Part shown: one piece after another, positions 28,042-36,965 of the stretch
How positions within the stretch are numbered: position 1 is the first letter of the stretch
Layout: every line of letters begins with the position of its first letter
Assembly (NCBI RefSeq): GCF_030733385.1
Contig: NZ_JASHJC010000001.1
Location: 310,001-374,000, forward strand
Length of the DNA stretch: 64,000 bases
From: Roseovarius sp. MMSF_3359
Lineage (GTDB): Bacteria; Pseudomonadota; Alphaproteobacteria; Rhodobacterales; Rhodobacteraceae
Direction: 5' to 3'
Notes under the pieces: generated by a model
What the model saw: the letters and a program-made list of their open reading frames with translations, nothing else
Database searches by the model: none
Told to the model about the DNA's origin: nothing
Made by a program: the position numbers and the translations under genes

Positions 28042-28810
28042 CACCCGCGCAGAGGACGGGGTGACCACCGATGACTTCCTCGGTGGGCGGTTGCGGATCC
28101 ACCAGCCAAAACGGGGCTACCGGGCCGGAATTGACCCTGTTTTACTGGCCGCCAGCGTCCCTGCGCAGGCGGGCGACACTGTGCTCGAGCTTGGCTGCGG
28201 CGTCGGCACGGCATTGCTTTGTCTTGCGCGGCGGGTCCCGGGCCTGTCGCTGACGGGGATCGAGATACAGCCGGACTATGCCGATCTTGCGCGCCGCAAC
28301 GCGGCTGAAAACGGGTTTGAGGCCCGGATCATCACCGGCGACCTTGCGCAGATGCCCGCAGAGCTGACGCAACGTCAGTTCTCTCATGTCTTCGCGAACC
28401 CACCCTATTTCGACCGTGCCTCCAGCACACCGGCGCGCGACCACGGGCGGGAAACCGCCTTGGGCGAAACACTCTCCCTGGCTGAGTGGATCGCGGTCGC
28501 GGCCCGGCGCACGGCGCCCAAGGGACATGTCTGTTTGATTCACCGCGCCGCGAAACTGCCCGAGATTCTCACCGCTGCATCGCAGCATCTGGGCAGTCTG
28601 GAAGTCCTCCCCCTGATTCCCAGGGCCGGTCGGGCGGCGCATCTGGTCCTGGTTCGAGGGCGAAAGGGCGGCAAAGCGGCCTTTAAATTGCATGCTGGAT
28701 GGGTGTTACACGAAGGTGCGTCCCATGAGGTGGATGGGGAAAACTACACGAGAGCAACGGCTTGTATCCTCCGGGAGGGGGCTGACTTGCCCTTTCAGCA
28801 GGTTTGTTAA
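28034..28810 (+). CDS. SAM-dependent methyltransferase, tRNA1(Val) A37 N6-type (TrmN6-like)
   Basis: 258 residues from ATG 28034 (MADTRAED). Motif I is VLELGCGVGTALL (about 49-61), followed by an acidic residue in TGIEIQ, and the N6-adenine catalytic motif FANPPYF near 120. The N-terminal GGRLRIHQPKRGYRAGIDPVLLAA is characteristic of the TrmN6/YfiC group, which methylates N6 of A37 in valine tRNA. Ribosomal-RNA adenine methylation is the main alternative. Confidence 0.85.
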   Translation: MADTRAEDGVTTDDFLGGRLRIHQPKRGYRAGIDPVLLAASVPAQAGDTVLELGCGVGTALLCLARRVPGLSLTGIEIQPDYADLARRNAAENGFEARIITGDLAQMPAELTQRQFSHVFANPPYFDRASSTPARDHGRETALGETLSLAEWIAVAARRTAPKGHVCLIHRAAKLPEILTAASQHLGSLEVLPLIPRAGRAAHLVLVRGRKGGKAAFKLHAGWVLHEGASHEVDGENYTRATACILREGADLPFQQVC

Positions 28811-28920
28811 TACAACTTAAAGTAGATTTTTTATCGAATATGCTGCGCGCGCAGCGTGACATGGGGCGGAAATTGTGGTGCACTGGCGTACCATTCCAAA
28901 TTTCTGAGAGGAGACCGCCC

Positions 28921-29091
28921 ATGAGCTTGAGTTCGCACGTTGAGGAACTGAAGAAGAAACACCAATCTCTCTCGAACCAAGTTGAAGAAGCGCAACGCGC
29001 ACCAGGCTCCAGTGATATGGAAATCGCTGAACTCAAGAAGCAGAAACTGCGGTTGAAGGAAGAAATCGCACGGCTAAGCGTCAACGCCTAG
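28921..29091 (+). CDS. DUF465 (YdcH-like) small protein
   Basis: 56 residues, preceded by GAGAGGAG. It is an all-helical hairpin: SHVEELKKKHQSLSNQVEEAQ, a short turn, then ELKKQKLRLKEEIARL. Longer frames upstream use a TTG and are unlikely. YdcH-like proteins are abundant in proteobacteria but lack a defined role. Its stop codon overlaps the stop of the convergent LysR gene by 4 nt. Confidence 0.85.
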   Translation: MSLSSHVEELKKKHQSLSNQVEEAQRAPGSSDMEIAELKKQKLRLKEEIARLSVNA

Positions 29092-30041
29092 TCAGGCGAT
29101 ACATTTCGCAGGTCAACCAGATCGTGATTGCGGGCCAGCACCGCAACACTCGCAGTCTGTTCGATCAGCCAGTCGCGAAAGGCGACAATCTGGGGCCGGG
29201 TTTCGGCCCCTTTTTCACAGATAATCCGATAATTTGCGATCGTCTTCAGCGCCAGCCGGAACGGCGCCACCAGGCGGCCCTCTTCCAGCGCGCGCGCGGC
29301 GAGAGCGCCGCGCCCCAGGATGACCCCGGCCCCCGACATGGCCGCATCCATGGCATGGTCTGCCTGCGAATAGCGCGGTCCTGACCAATCCCGTTCAGGC
29401 AAATCTGCCGCCCGAAACCAGGCGGGCCAATCGCATGGCGGATCGAGAAACCTGATGTCGTCCTGATGGATCAATTGAGCGTCCTGAAGGTCCGCGGGAT
29501 GGCGGATCTTTTGTGCCAATTGTGGCGACATCATCGGGGTCACCCAATCATCCAGGAATTTCTCCGCGTGCAGATCCGGCGTGTCCGGGCCGTAACCAAA
29601 GCGGATTGCGATATCCACTTCGGAATGCGTCAGATCGACCAGTGCCAGGCTCGCACTGAACCTGAGTTCGATGTCCGGGTGGGCGCGTGCAAAGCTGTAC
29701 AGGCGCGGTGCAAGCCATGTGGCCGTGAACGACGGGCCCGTTGTGACCGTAAGCGACGTGTGGTCGGTAACCCGGCGCGCGGCGCGCCAGGCGGCGGTGA
29801 GTGTTTCAAAACCGTCCCGCGCGCCGGGGGCAAGCGCACGACCCGCCTCGGTCAATTCAACGGCGCGGTTGAGGCGGATAAAGAGCGGCCCGCCGAAATG
29901 CTCTTCCAGTGACTTGATCTGAAAGCTCAACGCGGCCGGTGTCACGTTCAATTCAACGGCGGCCTCTTGAAAAGACATATGGCGCGCGGCCGCGTCAAAG
30001 GCGCGCAAAGCGGTCAGAGGGGGCAGTCGATCACTCATCAT
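29088..30041 (-). CDS. LysR-family transcription regulator, GcvA-like
   Basis: 317 residues. The N-terminal winged helix (LTALRAFDAAARHMSFQEAAVELNVTPAALSFQIKSLEEHFGGPLF, described here by its core NVTPAALSFQIKSLE) is typical of the GcvA branch. The C-terminal ligand domain contains VDIAIRFGYG and DWPAWF. GcvA-type regulators often act on divergent genes. Here the divergent neighbour is a 39-residue gene, so that is a candidate target. The inducer is unknown. Two consecutive ATG codons at the start leave the first residue uncertain. Confidence 0.9.
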   Translation of the reverse strand: MMSDRLPPLTALRAFDAAARHMSFQEAAVELNVTPAALSFQIKSLEEHFGGPLFIRLNRAVELTEAGRALAPGARDGFETLTAAWRAARRVTDHTSLTVTTGPSFTATWLAPRLYSFARAHPDIELRFSASLALVDLTHSEVDIAIRFGYGPDTPDLHAEKFLDDWVTPMMSPQLAQKIRHPADLQDAQLIHQDDIRFLDPPCDWPAWFRAADLPERDWSGPRYSQADHAMDAAMSGAGVILGRGALAARALEEGRLVAPFRLALKTIANYRIICEKGAETRPQIVAFRDWLIEQTASVAVLARNHDLVDLRNVSPD

Positions 30042-30149
30042 CAGTTAAGTATCACTTAAGTGAAACCAAAGAAAGTCTCGTTTGTGAAGGCGTGTCGCAT
30101 CATCCATATTTAACCCAAGTCAGACAACGCGAATAAGAAAGGCCCTGCC

Positions 30150-30269
30150 ATGACTGAAGCATCGACAAACGCCCGCACCCGCGACGCCATCCGCGCAGCC
30201 CATGATGCTCGTGGTGAAGCCCTGAAGGAATTCTGGCATTGGATCAGGCATCCGCATTCTTCCAAGTGA
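30150..30269 (+). CDS. Very small protein, divergent from the LysR gene
   Basis: 39 residues from ATG 30150 with an AGAAAGG ribosome site. The product is amphipathic and basic: TRDAIRAAHDARGEALKEFWHWIRHP. A strong terminator 28 nt after the stop supports it as a real transcription unit. Similar-sized Arg/Trp-containing proteins are common in this group of bacteria, but I cannot name it. A regulatory peptide or DUF1127-like protein is possible. Confidence 0.6.
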   Translation: MTEASTNARTRDAIRAAHDARGEALKEFWHWIRHPHSSK

Positions 30270-30296
30270 TCGTTGCAAGCGCCTTGGAAAAAAGGG

Positions 30297-30325
30297 AAAG
30301 GCCAGTCATCTGACTGGCCTTTTTC
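30297..30325. terminator. Bidirectional Rho-independent terminator
   Basis: A-rich run, stem GGCCAGTCA/TGACTGGCC with a 2-nt loop, then a T-run (30320-30324). It is near-symmetric and lies between two convergent small genes, so it can serve both. Confidence 0.9.
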
Positions 30326-30328
30326 TGT

Positions 30329-30496
30329 CTATCTGCCGATCATCGGGATGACCCGCCCGGCGATCATGCCGGAAATCTCCTCGCCTATTTCCTCCCGCCT
30401 CTGTGGCGAGGCCGTCAGGTATTCTTCGGACAACTCGGCAATCCGGGCAGCGATCGGATTGTGGCTTGCGGGTCGAGATGCGGTGTGGCCGTGCAT
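30329..30496 (-). CDS. Small protein, 55 residues
   Basis: It opens MHGHTAS and continues with SHNPIAARIAELSEEYLTAS, then QRREEIGEEISGMIAG. The product is soluble, helical and charged. A good AGGAAGG ribosome site lies 7 nt upstream of the start on the minus strand, and the shared terminator follows the stop. It is short enough to be missed by routine gene calling. I recognise no family. Confidence 0.6.
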   Translation of the reverse strand: MHGHTASRPASHNPIAARIAELSEEYLTASPQRREEIGEEISGMIAGRVIPMIGR

Positions 30497-30574
30497 GGGC
30501 CCCTTCCTGATTTCAGGTAAAGAGGCCCAACCTGTAGCACAAATCGGTTAACCCGCGGTAATGCCGCCAGCCGA

Positions 30575-31981
30575 TCAGGTATAGGTCAGGAGATGACCAA
30601 CGCTCGACAGCTCCACCGCCGGGTTATCCGCGCGCGTCTCGGGCCGCCAGTTTCGGTTGCTGCCAAGCCACGAGCGGCCATCTGATTCGATCAGGCCGAT
30701 GATGGTTTCCGCCACCATCGTTGCCCCAACCGGTCCTAGCCCTTCGCCCGGCAGCCGGGTGCCATCCAGGTTCTCGCGCCCGATCAACTCGGCCTCTTTC
30801 AGGATGTAGTACCACAGCGGCGTGCCACCGTTCAGGTCCGCCTCTTCGGCGCGGGCCGCATCGCTGACCTGTTCGATCTCGGCGTCAGGGCGTCCCATCT
30901 CCCGCGCAACCGCTTCGCCAGAGGGTAGCAGGAAGCTCTGACCGCGGATCATGTTGCGCGTGGCGAGCGACTGTCCCGCCGGATCTATGCGCGCGGGCAG
31001 GGACAACAGATCGCTCGCCATCTTTGCATCCATCCGTCCTGCGCGTTGCACGGTGCGGCCTTCGAACGTCTCGAATAGCTCGTGCATGTCGGCCACGGCG
31101 CGCGCGTCCGTGACCGGGCTGAACCCCTTGCCAAGAACCGTGCCGAACAATTCGAAGGACGAGCCGCCTTGCTGCGTCTGTACCTTCATCGGCACCATCG
31201 CGTGGCCAAACCGGTAGGCGGCAACCGAGAATTCGACCGGGATGAACGGGGTGTCGGTCATATAGTGCCGCCGACCTTCGGAGAGGATGCGACTAACAAC
31301 CCCTTCGCCACAGATATGGTTCAGGAAGTCATGCACGACACACCATTGGTAGTGCCACATGGTCAACCGGCGTGCCTCTTCATAGAGGTCCTTGCCGGAG
31401 TGATCGCTCGACAGGTCATCGCAGAGGCGGTTGTGGAACCGGATCATCGCCAATTGAATTTGGCTGACGATCCGGTTCTCGTCATTACGGAAGTCGCCGA
31501 TCAGGGCCACATCGCCCACCCGGGCCAGGTCATCGGCGGCATGGGGGCCGGTATTCACATCGGCACCGGTGATGAGTTTAACGCCCTTGAAGTCGCCCGA
31601 TGCGTGGTAGAGATAGGGCTGCGCCTCGGGGCCCATCCCGTAGATGCAATCAAGGTCGAGCGTTGGCGTGCGGGCATTGCGCGTCTCGTGGGCCGAATTG
31701 ACCGTATCGAGGCTTGTCGTGACGTCGAGCGTGATGTCGTGATCGACGAACTGGCCGAAAAACACGAACCCCACCGGGACGGTCTGCGCGGTCACATCCG
31801 GGCTGCCGGCATCCATCGGGCCGCCCGGCCTGCCGAGGCGCTCCAGAACCCGAGGGTCGGTGAAGAGCGGCGCAAGCTGCGGGAACATGCGTCCGAAACG
31901 GTCTCCGTCGTTGTGATGATGATTGCGGTTGCAATAGGCTTCGAGGCCGATGAAGTCACTTTGGCCATGCGTGGCGGGCAT
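30575..31981 (-). CDS. Animal-type heme peroxidase
   Basis: 468 residues. Family landmarks: GQFVDHD at 76-82 with the distal His81, an Arg/Asp-rich catalytic stretch around 161-170 (FRNDENR), IQLAMIRFHNRL, and the proximal-heme region FSVAAYRFGHAMV (251-263) with His260. These are the animal heme-dependent peroxidase hallmarks (myeloperoxidase and prostaglandin synthase superfamily). No N-terminal signal peptide is visible; secretion, if any, would be by a C-terminal or type I route. Bacterial relatives may oxidise halides, phenols or fatty acids; the substrate is not predictable. The gene is alone. Confidence 0.9.
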   Translation of the reverse strand: MPATHGQSDFIGLEAYCNRNHHHNDGDRFGRMFPQLAPLFTDPRVLERLGRPGGPMDAGSPDVTAQTVPVGFVFFGQFVDHDITLDVTTSLDTVNSAHETRNARTPTLDLDCIYGMGPEAQPYLYHASGDFKGVKLITGADVNTGPHAADDLARVGDVALIGDFRNDENRIVSQIQLAMIRFHNRLCDDLSSDHSGKDLYEEARRLTMWHYQWCVVHDFLNHICGEGVVSRILSEGRRHYMTDTPFIPVEFSVAAYRFGHAMVPMKVQTQQGGSSFELFGTVLGKGFSPVTDARAVADMHELFETFEGRTVQRAGRMDAKMASDLLSLPARIDPAGQSLATRNMIRGQSFLLPSGEAVAREMGRPDAEIEQVSDAARAEEADLNGGTPLWYYILKEAELIGRENLDGTRLPGEGLGPVGATMVAETIIGLIESDGRSWLGSNRNWRPETRADNPAVELSSVGHLLTYT

Positions 31982-32085
31982 AAGAAATTCCTTTCCAACT
32001 AAGAAAATAATACCCGCTATGGTAGAATTTCAGCAGATCGCGCTGCCAGTGGGGGATTCCATACCACGGCAGAAACCCGCCAAAG

Positions 32086-32112
32086 AAAAGGGGCCGCCCC
32101 ATGGGCGACCCC
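32086..32112 (-). terminator. Terminator downstream of phaB
   Basis: On the minus strand a 10-bp stem (32112-32103 with 32099-32090, one G-U pair) with a 3-nt loop is followed by TTTT. It lies 22 nt after the phaB stop. Confidence 0.85.
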
Positions 32113-32134
32113 TCGTGAACCTTGTGTCGGGCGA

Positions 32135-32857
32135 TCAGACGAAGAACTGAGCACCGTTGGCTGAGATGGTCGAGCCATTGACAAAGCCCGCGTCGTCGGA
32201 GGCGAGGAAGGCCACACAGCGCGCGATCTCTTCCGGCTCACCCAGGCGCCCCGCCGGGATCTGCCCGATGATGCTCTCGCGGACTTTTTCCGGTACCGCC
32301 ATGACCATTTCGGTCGCGATGTAGCCGGGGCAGACGGCGTTGGCGGTGATGCCTGCGCGCGCACCTTCTTGAGCGAGTGATTTCACGATGCCCAGATCGC
32401 CCGCCTTGGTCGCGGCGTAGTTGACCTGCGCGAACTGGCCCTTCTGGCCGTTGATCGAGCTGATGACAATAACGCGGCCGAACTTGCGTTCGCGCATACC
32501 GGGCCAGACGGGGTGTACGGTGTTGAACACGCCGGTCAGGTTGGTGTCGATCACCTGGTGCCATTGTTCGGGGGTCATCTTGTGGAACGGGGCGTCCTTG
32601 GTGATCCCTGCGTTGGCGACAACCACGTCGATCGGGCCAACTTCGGCCTCGACCTTGGCGATGCCGGCGGCGCTTTCGTCGTAATCGGCCACGTTCCACT
32701 TGTAGGTCTTGATGCCCGTTTCTTCGGAAAAGGCGGCGGCGGCTTCGTCATTGCCGGCATAGGTCGCGGCGACGTTATAGCCCTCGGCTTTGAGGGCTTT
32801 GGAAATGGCCGCGCCGATGCCGCGGCTGCCTCCGGTGACGAGTGCTGTTCGTGCCAT
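32135..32857 (-). CDS. phaB: Acetoacetyl-CoA reductase
   Basis: 240 residues, an SDR. It has the dinucleotide motif TGGSRGIG near 8-15, NAGIT, and the active-site Tyr/Lys in YAATKAG. The sequence following INGQKGQFAQVNYAATK is the PhaB signature. It makes (R)-3-hydroxybutyryl-CoA with NADPH, the monomer of polyhydroxybutyrate. It lies 187 nt downstream of phaA on the same strand. The synthase phaC and phasins are not in this window. Confidence 0.96.
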   Translation of the reverse strand: MARTALVTGGSRGIGAAISKALKAEGYNVAATYAGNDEAAAAFSEETGIKTYKWNVADYDESAAGIAKVEAEVGPIDVVVANAGITKDAPFHKMTPEQWHQVIDTNLTGVFNTVHPVWPGMRERKFGRVIVISSINGQKGQFAQVNYAATKAGDLGIVKSLAQEGARAGITANAVCPGYIATEMVMAVPEKVRESIIGQIPAGRLGEPEEIARCVAFLASDDAGFVNGSTISANGAQFFV

Positions 32858-32992
32858 GGTGTCCTCCAGTCTGGCGAATTGGTTTGGTAACTCTGTTACT
32901 ATTTGGGGTTATGATGCGCAACATTATTGCGTGAAGAAAATGCCGCAGTGCAGCTATTTTTTGCCGAAATTTGGTCGTTTCGGATCTCGAAG

Positions 32993-33026
32993 ACCGCCGG
33001 GGGCAGCTTGTGGCGACCCCGGCGGT
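32993..33026 (-). terminator. Strong hairpin after phaA
   Basis: A perfect 10-bp G/C stem (32993-33002 with 33017-33026) with a 14-nt loop lies 18 nt after the phaA stop. No T-tract follows, so it may only reduce read-through or stabilise phaA mRNA relative to phaB. Confidence 0.5.
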
Positions 33027-33044
33027 GTTCGATTCGCGCGGTGC

Positions 33045-34220
33045 TTACGGACGTTCGACGCAGAGGGCGACGCCCATGCCGCCGCCGATGCAAAGAGTGG
33101 CGAGACCCTTCTTGGCGTCACGGCGTTTCATCTCGAACAGCAGCGTGTTTAGCACCCGGCAGCCAGAGGCGCCAATCGGGTGACCGATGGCAATCGCGCC
33201 GCCGTTGACGTTCACGATCGCCGGATCCCAGCCCATGTCCTTGTTGACGGCGCAGGCCTGCGCGGCGAAGGCTTCGTTGGCCTCAACCAGGTCCAAGTCT
33301 TCGACTTTCCAACCCGCCTTGTCCAGCGCCTTGCGGCTTGCATAGATCGGGCCGACGCCCATGACAGAAGGATCAAGACCGGCGGTGGCGTAGGACGCGA
33401 TACGGGCAAGCGGCTCGATGCCGCGCTTCTCGGCCTCGTCCGCGCTCATCAGCAGGGTCGCTGCGGCACCGTCGTTCAGGCCCGAGGCGTTTGCGGCAGT
33501 CACGCTGCCATCCTTGGTGAAAGCCGGGCGCATCTTCTGCATGGCTTCGATATTGGCGCCGTGGCGGATGTATTCGTCGGCATCCACGACGATGTCCCCC
33601 TTACGGGTTTTCACCGTGAACGCCGTGATCTCGTCCTGGAATTTCCCAGCCTTTTGAGCGGCTTCCGCCTTGTTTTGCGAACCGACGGCAAATTCGTCCT
33701 GCATGTCGCGGCTGATCTGCCATTGCTCGGCCACGTTCTCGGCGGTTTGACCCATGTGGTAGCCGTTGAACGCATCCCAAAGACCGTCACGGATCATCGA
33801 ATCGATGTATTTCACATCGCCCATTTTGGTGCCCGCGCGCAGATGTGCGACATGGGGGCTGAGCGTCATGTTTTCCTGCCCACCGGCGGCAACGATGCTC
33901 GCATCGCCAAGCTGGATATGCTGTGCACCCAGGGCAACGGCGCGAAGGCCCGAGCCACAAACCTGGTTAATCCCCCAGGCCGCGCTTTCCTTGGGAAGAC
34001 CCGCGTTGATGTGCGCCTGACGGGCGGGGTTTTGCCCCTGACCTGCGCTCAGTACCTGGCCGAGAATGGTTTCCGACACTTCGGATTTGTCGATGCCCGC
34101 GCGTTCGACGACGGCCTCGAGAACGGCAGCGCCCAAATCATGGGCAGGTGTGTTGGCGAATGATCCCCCAAAGGATCCGACCGCGGTACGGGCCGCGGAT
34201 GCAATTACTACGTTGGTCAA
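33045..34220 (-). CDS. phaA: Acetyl-CoA C-acetyltransferase (beta-ketothiolase)
   Basis: 391 residues from a TTG start at 34220, which has a clear GGAGGA site 7 nt upstream and gives the normal N-terminus [14 protein letters not shown]. The catalytic nucleophile is C88 in NQVCGSG, and the C-terminal active-site region has GHPIGASG and CIGGGMGVA. It condenses two acetyl-CoA to acetoacetyl-CoA, the first step of polyhydroxybutyrate synthesis, with PhaB next. The same enzyme also serves thiolytic degradation. Confidence 0.96.
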   Translation of the reverse strand: MTNVVIASAARTAVGSFGGSFANTPAHDLGAAVLEAVVERAGIDKSEVSETILGQVLSAGQGQNPARQAHINAGLPKESAAWGINQVCGSGLRAVALGAQHIQLGDASIVAAGGQENMTLSPHVAHLRAGTKMGDVKYIDSMIRDGLWDAFNGYHMGQTAENVAEQWQISRDMQDEFAVGSQNKAEAAQKAGKFQDEITAFTVKTRKGDIVVDADEYIRHGANIEAMQKMRPAFTKDGSVTAANASGLNDGAAATLLMSADEAEKRGIEPLARIASYATAGLDPSVMGVGPIYASRKALDKAGWKVEDLDLVEANEAFAAQACAVNKDMGWDPAIVNVNGGAIAIGHPIGASGCRVLNTLLFEMKRRDAKKGLATLCIGGGMGVALCVERP

Positions 34221-34353
34221 TGAATGTCCTCCACCAGGCGGTTGCAAGTCTCACGGGACAGCAGCGGCGCGTTGCATCGCGCATGTCAGCATCCCGCATC
34301 TGGTGTGGTCATACCGCAGCCGCAGCAGGGCGACAACCGCGTCAAATCGTCAG

Positions 34354-35190
34354 TCAGGCAGAGGCTTGCGCCATTCCGTTTTCCCGCCAAGGCGGATTCA
34401 CGGTCGGCGCGCCGAAGTAATATCCCTGCAGGCAGTCGATCCCCATCTGGGTCAGATATTCCGCATCTTCGGGTTTCTCGACGCTTTCGGCGACGGTGAG
34501 CATGTCGAATTGCTCGGCCACCGAAGCCAGTGCGGCGGTGAGTATCTGATTGTCGGAATCATGGGCGATGCCGCGGATGAATTGCCCGTCGATCTTGAGA
34601 ATGTCGAAATAGAAATCCTTGAGGTACCGGAAGCTCGTGTAGCCCGCGCCGAAATCATCAAGCGCGAAGCTGATCCCCTTGCGCTGCACCTCGTTCATGA
34701 AACCGACCACCAGCTCGGGCACCAGCATGGCCGAGCTTTCGGTGATTTCCAGGATCAGGCGTTCGGCAACGGTCGGATCATTGTTCAACCCGCGCTTCAG
34801 CGTCTTTATCCAGCGGCCATAGCCGATGGACCGGGCCGACATGTTGATCGACAACCGCAACTCCGGAAATTCCGACAGGGTCTGAATACCCTTCTCCAGC
34901 GCCAGGCAGTCGATCACCCTTCCGGTCTCGGTCGTTTCAATCGCGTCGATGAAATCGCGGGCGGGAATGATCCGGCCGGTTTCGTCCAGAACCCGGATCA
35001 ACCCCTCATAGAACGCCGGATGGTTTTGGTTGGCCGATGGCACCACCGTCTGAAAGGCCAGCATGACCTGCTTGTGCTTGACCGCATGGTTGACCATCTC
35101 GATCACCGACCGGTCCCGGGCCGAGACGGCATAGGAAAGGGGGTTGTCATGCCCTGTCGGAAGGTCAGCCCAGTTGAAGGAAGTTGTCAT
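34354..35190 (-). CDS. EAL-domain cyclic-di-GMP phosphodiesterase
   Basis: 278 residues from ATG 35190 with a GGAG site; a GTG upstream would add 10 residues. The single domain starts about residue 25. The EAL signature reads YEGLIR, i.e. EGL in place of EAL, which is tolerated in active enzymes. Other catalytic residues are present: INMSA (Asn), ITES (Glu), ALDDFGAG (two Asp), KIDGQFI (Lys) and AESVE. The protein is probably an active c-di-GMP hydrolase without a sensory domain. Localization is cytoplasmic. Its gene is alone. Confidence 0.9.
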   Translation of the reverse strand: MTTSFNWADLPTGHDNPLSYAVSARDRSVIEMVNHAVKHKQVMLAFQTVVPSANQNHPAFYEGLIRVLDETGRIIPARDFIDAIETTETGRVIDCLALEKGIQTLSEFPELRLSINMSARSIGYGRWIKTLKRGLNNDPTVAERLILEITESSAMLVPELVVGFMNEVQRKGISFALDDFGAGYTSFRYLKDFYFDILKIDGQFIRGIAHDSDNQILTAALASVAEQFDMLTVAESVEKPEDAEYLTQMGIDCLQGYYFGAPTVNPPWRENGMAQASA

Positions 35191-35302
35191 CGTCGTCTCC
35201 GGATTCGTTTGCTTGCACACTGGGGTGTTCGGGCTAAGGATGGGTTAAATCGAGGGGATGATATTGGCCGGCTGATTGCCGTGCGCGTCAGGAGGAAGTG
35301 TA

Positions 35303-35872
35303 ATGGAAAGATGTGGTTGGGCCGGGCCGGAAGAGATCTATGTCGCCTACCATGACGAGGAATGGGGCGTGCCGGAATATGACAGCCGCGCGCTTTGGGA
35401 AAAGCTGATCCTCGATGGGTTCCAGGCGGGGTTGAGCTGGATCACTATTCTAAAGAAGCGTGATAATTTCCGTGAGGCTTTTCAAGGGTTTGATCCAAAT
35501 GTCATCGCCACTTGGGGAGAGGGTGACGTCACCCGGCTGCTACAGAATCCCGGCATCATACGGCACCGTGGCAAGATCGAAGCGACGATCACCAATGCCA
35601 TTGCCTGGCAGGCGATCGAGGCCGAAATCGGGTTTGACACCTATCTTTGGTCCTATGTCGGCGGCAGCCCTTTGCAGAACCGTTTCGAGACATTGCAGGA
35701 CGTTCCGGCCAAGACGAAAATTTCCGAACAAATTTCGAAAGATTTGAAGAAAAGAGGGTTCAAATTTTGCGGACCGACGATTGTCTATGCCTTCATGCAG
35801 GCTTGCGGCCTCGTCAATGACCATCTGGTTTCCTGCCCGTGCCGTGAAAAGGTCGCGCGGATGGCGCGATGA
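35303..35872 (+). CDS. tag: DNA-3-methyladenine glycosylase I
   Basis: 189 residues from ATG 35303 with AGGAGGAAG upstream. It starts MERCGWAGPEEIYVAYHDEEWG, a Tag signature with the zinc-binding Cys4; the remaining zinc ligands are the His and the C-terminal CPCRE. FQAGLSW and KFCGPTIVYAFMQACG are also family blocks. It removes 3-methyladenine from alkylated DNA in base-excision repair. Monocistronic. Confidence 0.96.
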   Translation: MERCGWAGPEEIYVAYHDEEWGVPEYDSRALWEKLILDGFQAGLSWITILKKRDNFREAFQGFDPNVIATWGEGDVTRLLQNPGIIRHRGKIEATITNAIAWQAIEAEIGFDTYLWSYVGGSPLQNRFETLQDVPAKTKISEQISKDLKKRGFKFCGPTIVYAFMQACGLVNDHLVSCPCREKVARMAR

Positions 35873-36029
35873 GAGGACGGCCAGCCGGGGCAAGTGTGAC
35901 CGGTTCGGGAGGTGTGAATTCGGTTATCGGTGCCGGGCCTGCCGGGAGGTGAATTGACCGTGCCGGAGCAGAAACCACTTGTTGTCCCGCGATTTCCGCG
36001 TCTTAGTCGCAGGCGAAGGGCGGGGCATT

Positions 36030-36941
36030 ATGGCACGATCCGATAATCTTACTGGCGCGGTGCTGATGATGGCCTCGATGGCGGCCTTCACGCTCAACGA
36101 TACGCTCATGAAGATGATGGCCGGGGATTTGCCACTGTTCCAACTCCTGTTCCTGCGCGGGACGCTGACCTCCGTTGCCGTGGCGGTCCTGGCCTGGCGC
36201 ATGGGGGCGCTGACATTGCGCCTGCCGCCGCGTGACCTCAAATTCATCGCCCTGCGAACAATGGCCGAGATCGGCGCGACCTACTTTTTCCTGACGGCTC
36301 TTTTCCACCTGCCATTGGCAAATGTGACGGCCATTTTGCAGGCCTTGCCGCTGACGATCACGCTGGCGGCGGCAGTCGTTTTTCAGGAGGCCATCGGGTG
36401 GCGGCGCCTGTCGGCCATCGTTATCGGATTTGTCGGTGTTCTGCTGATCGTGCGTCCGGGGCTTGAGGGGTTCAACAGCTACTCGCTCTACGGGCTGGCG
36501 GCGGTCTGTTTCGTGACACTCCGCGATCTGTCGACCCGCAAGCTCTCGTCGCAGACCCCGTCGATGGTTGTTACGCTGACGACCTCCATCGCGGTGATGG
36601 TGGTCTTTGGCCTGGCCAGCAGATCGCAGGAATGGGTGCCGATGGACGCCCGGGCCAGTATTCTGATCGTCGGGGCGGCGTTTTTCGTGATCGGCGGTTA
36701 CCTCTTTTCGGTCATGGTCATGCGCGTGGGCGAGATCAGCTTCGTCGCACCGTTCCGATATACCAGCCTGATCTGGGCGCTGGGGTTGGGGTGGATCGCC
36801 TTTGGCGAATGGCCCGACACGGTCACGTTGGCAGGTGCTGCAATCGTCGTGGGCAGTGGTATGTTCATGCTCTACCGCGAAGCGCAGCTTGGGCTGGCAT
36901 CCCGGCGGGCATCGCCATCGCGGTCGTTCCGAAAGCCCTGA
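36030..36941 (+). CDS. EamA/DMT-family membrane transporter
   Basis: 303 residues from ATG 36030 (MARSDNLTG). It has ten hydrophobic helices in two repeated EamA halves, ending near the MLYREAQLG region with a basic C-terminus. Drug/metabolite exporters of this class move amino acids, sugars or nucleobases; the substrate is unknown. Convergent with the PepSY gene, 24 nt apart. Confidence 0.87.
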   Translation: MARSDNLTGAVLMMASMAAFTLNDTLMKMMAGDLPLFQLLFLRGTLTSVAVAVLAWRMGALTLRLPPRDLKFIALRTMAEIGATYFFLTALFHLPLANVTAILQALPLTITLAAAVVFQEAIGWRRLSAIVIGFVGVLLIVRPGLEGFNSYSLYGLAAVCFVTLRDLSTRKLSSQTPSMVVTLTTSIAVMVVFGLASRSQEWVPMDARASILIVGAAFFVIGGYLFSVMVMRVGEISFVAPFRYTSLIWALGLGWIAFGEWPDTVTLAGAAIVVGSGMFMLYREAQLGLASRRASPSRSFRKP

Positions 36942-36965
36942 GAACCTGCGAAAGGGCTAACCTGG

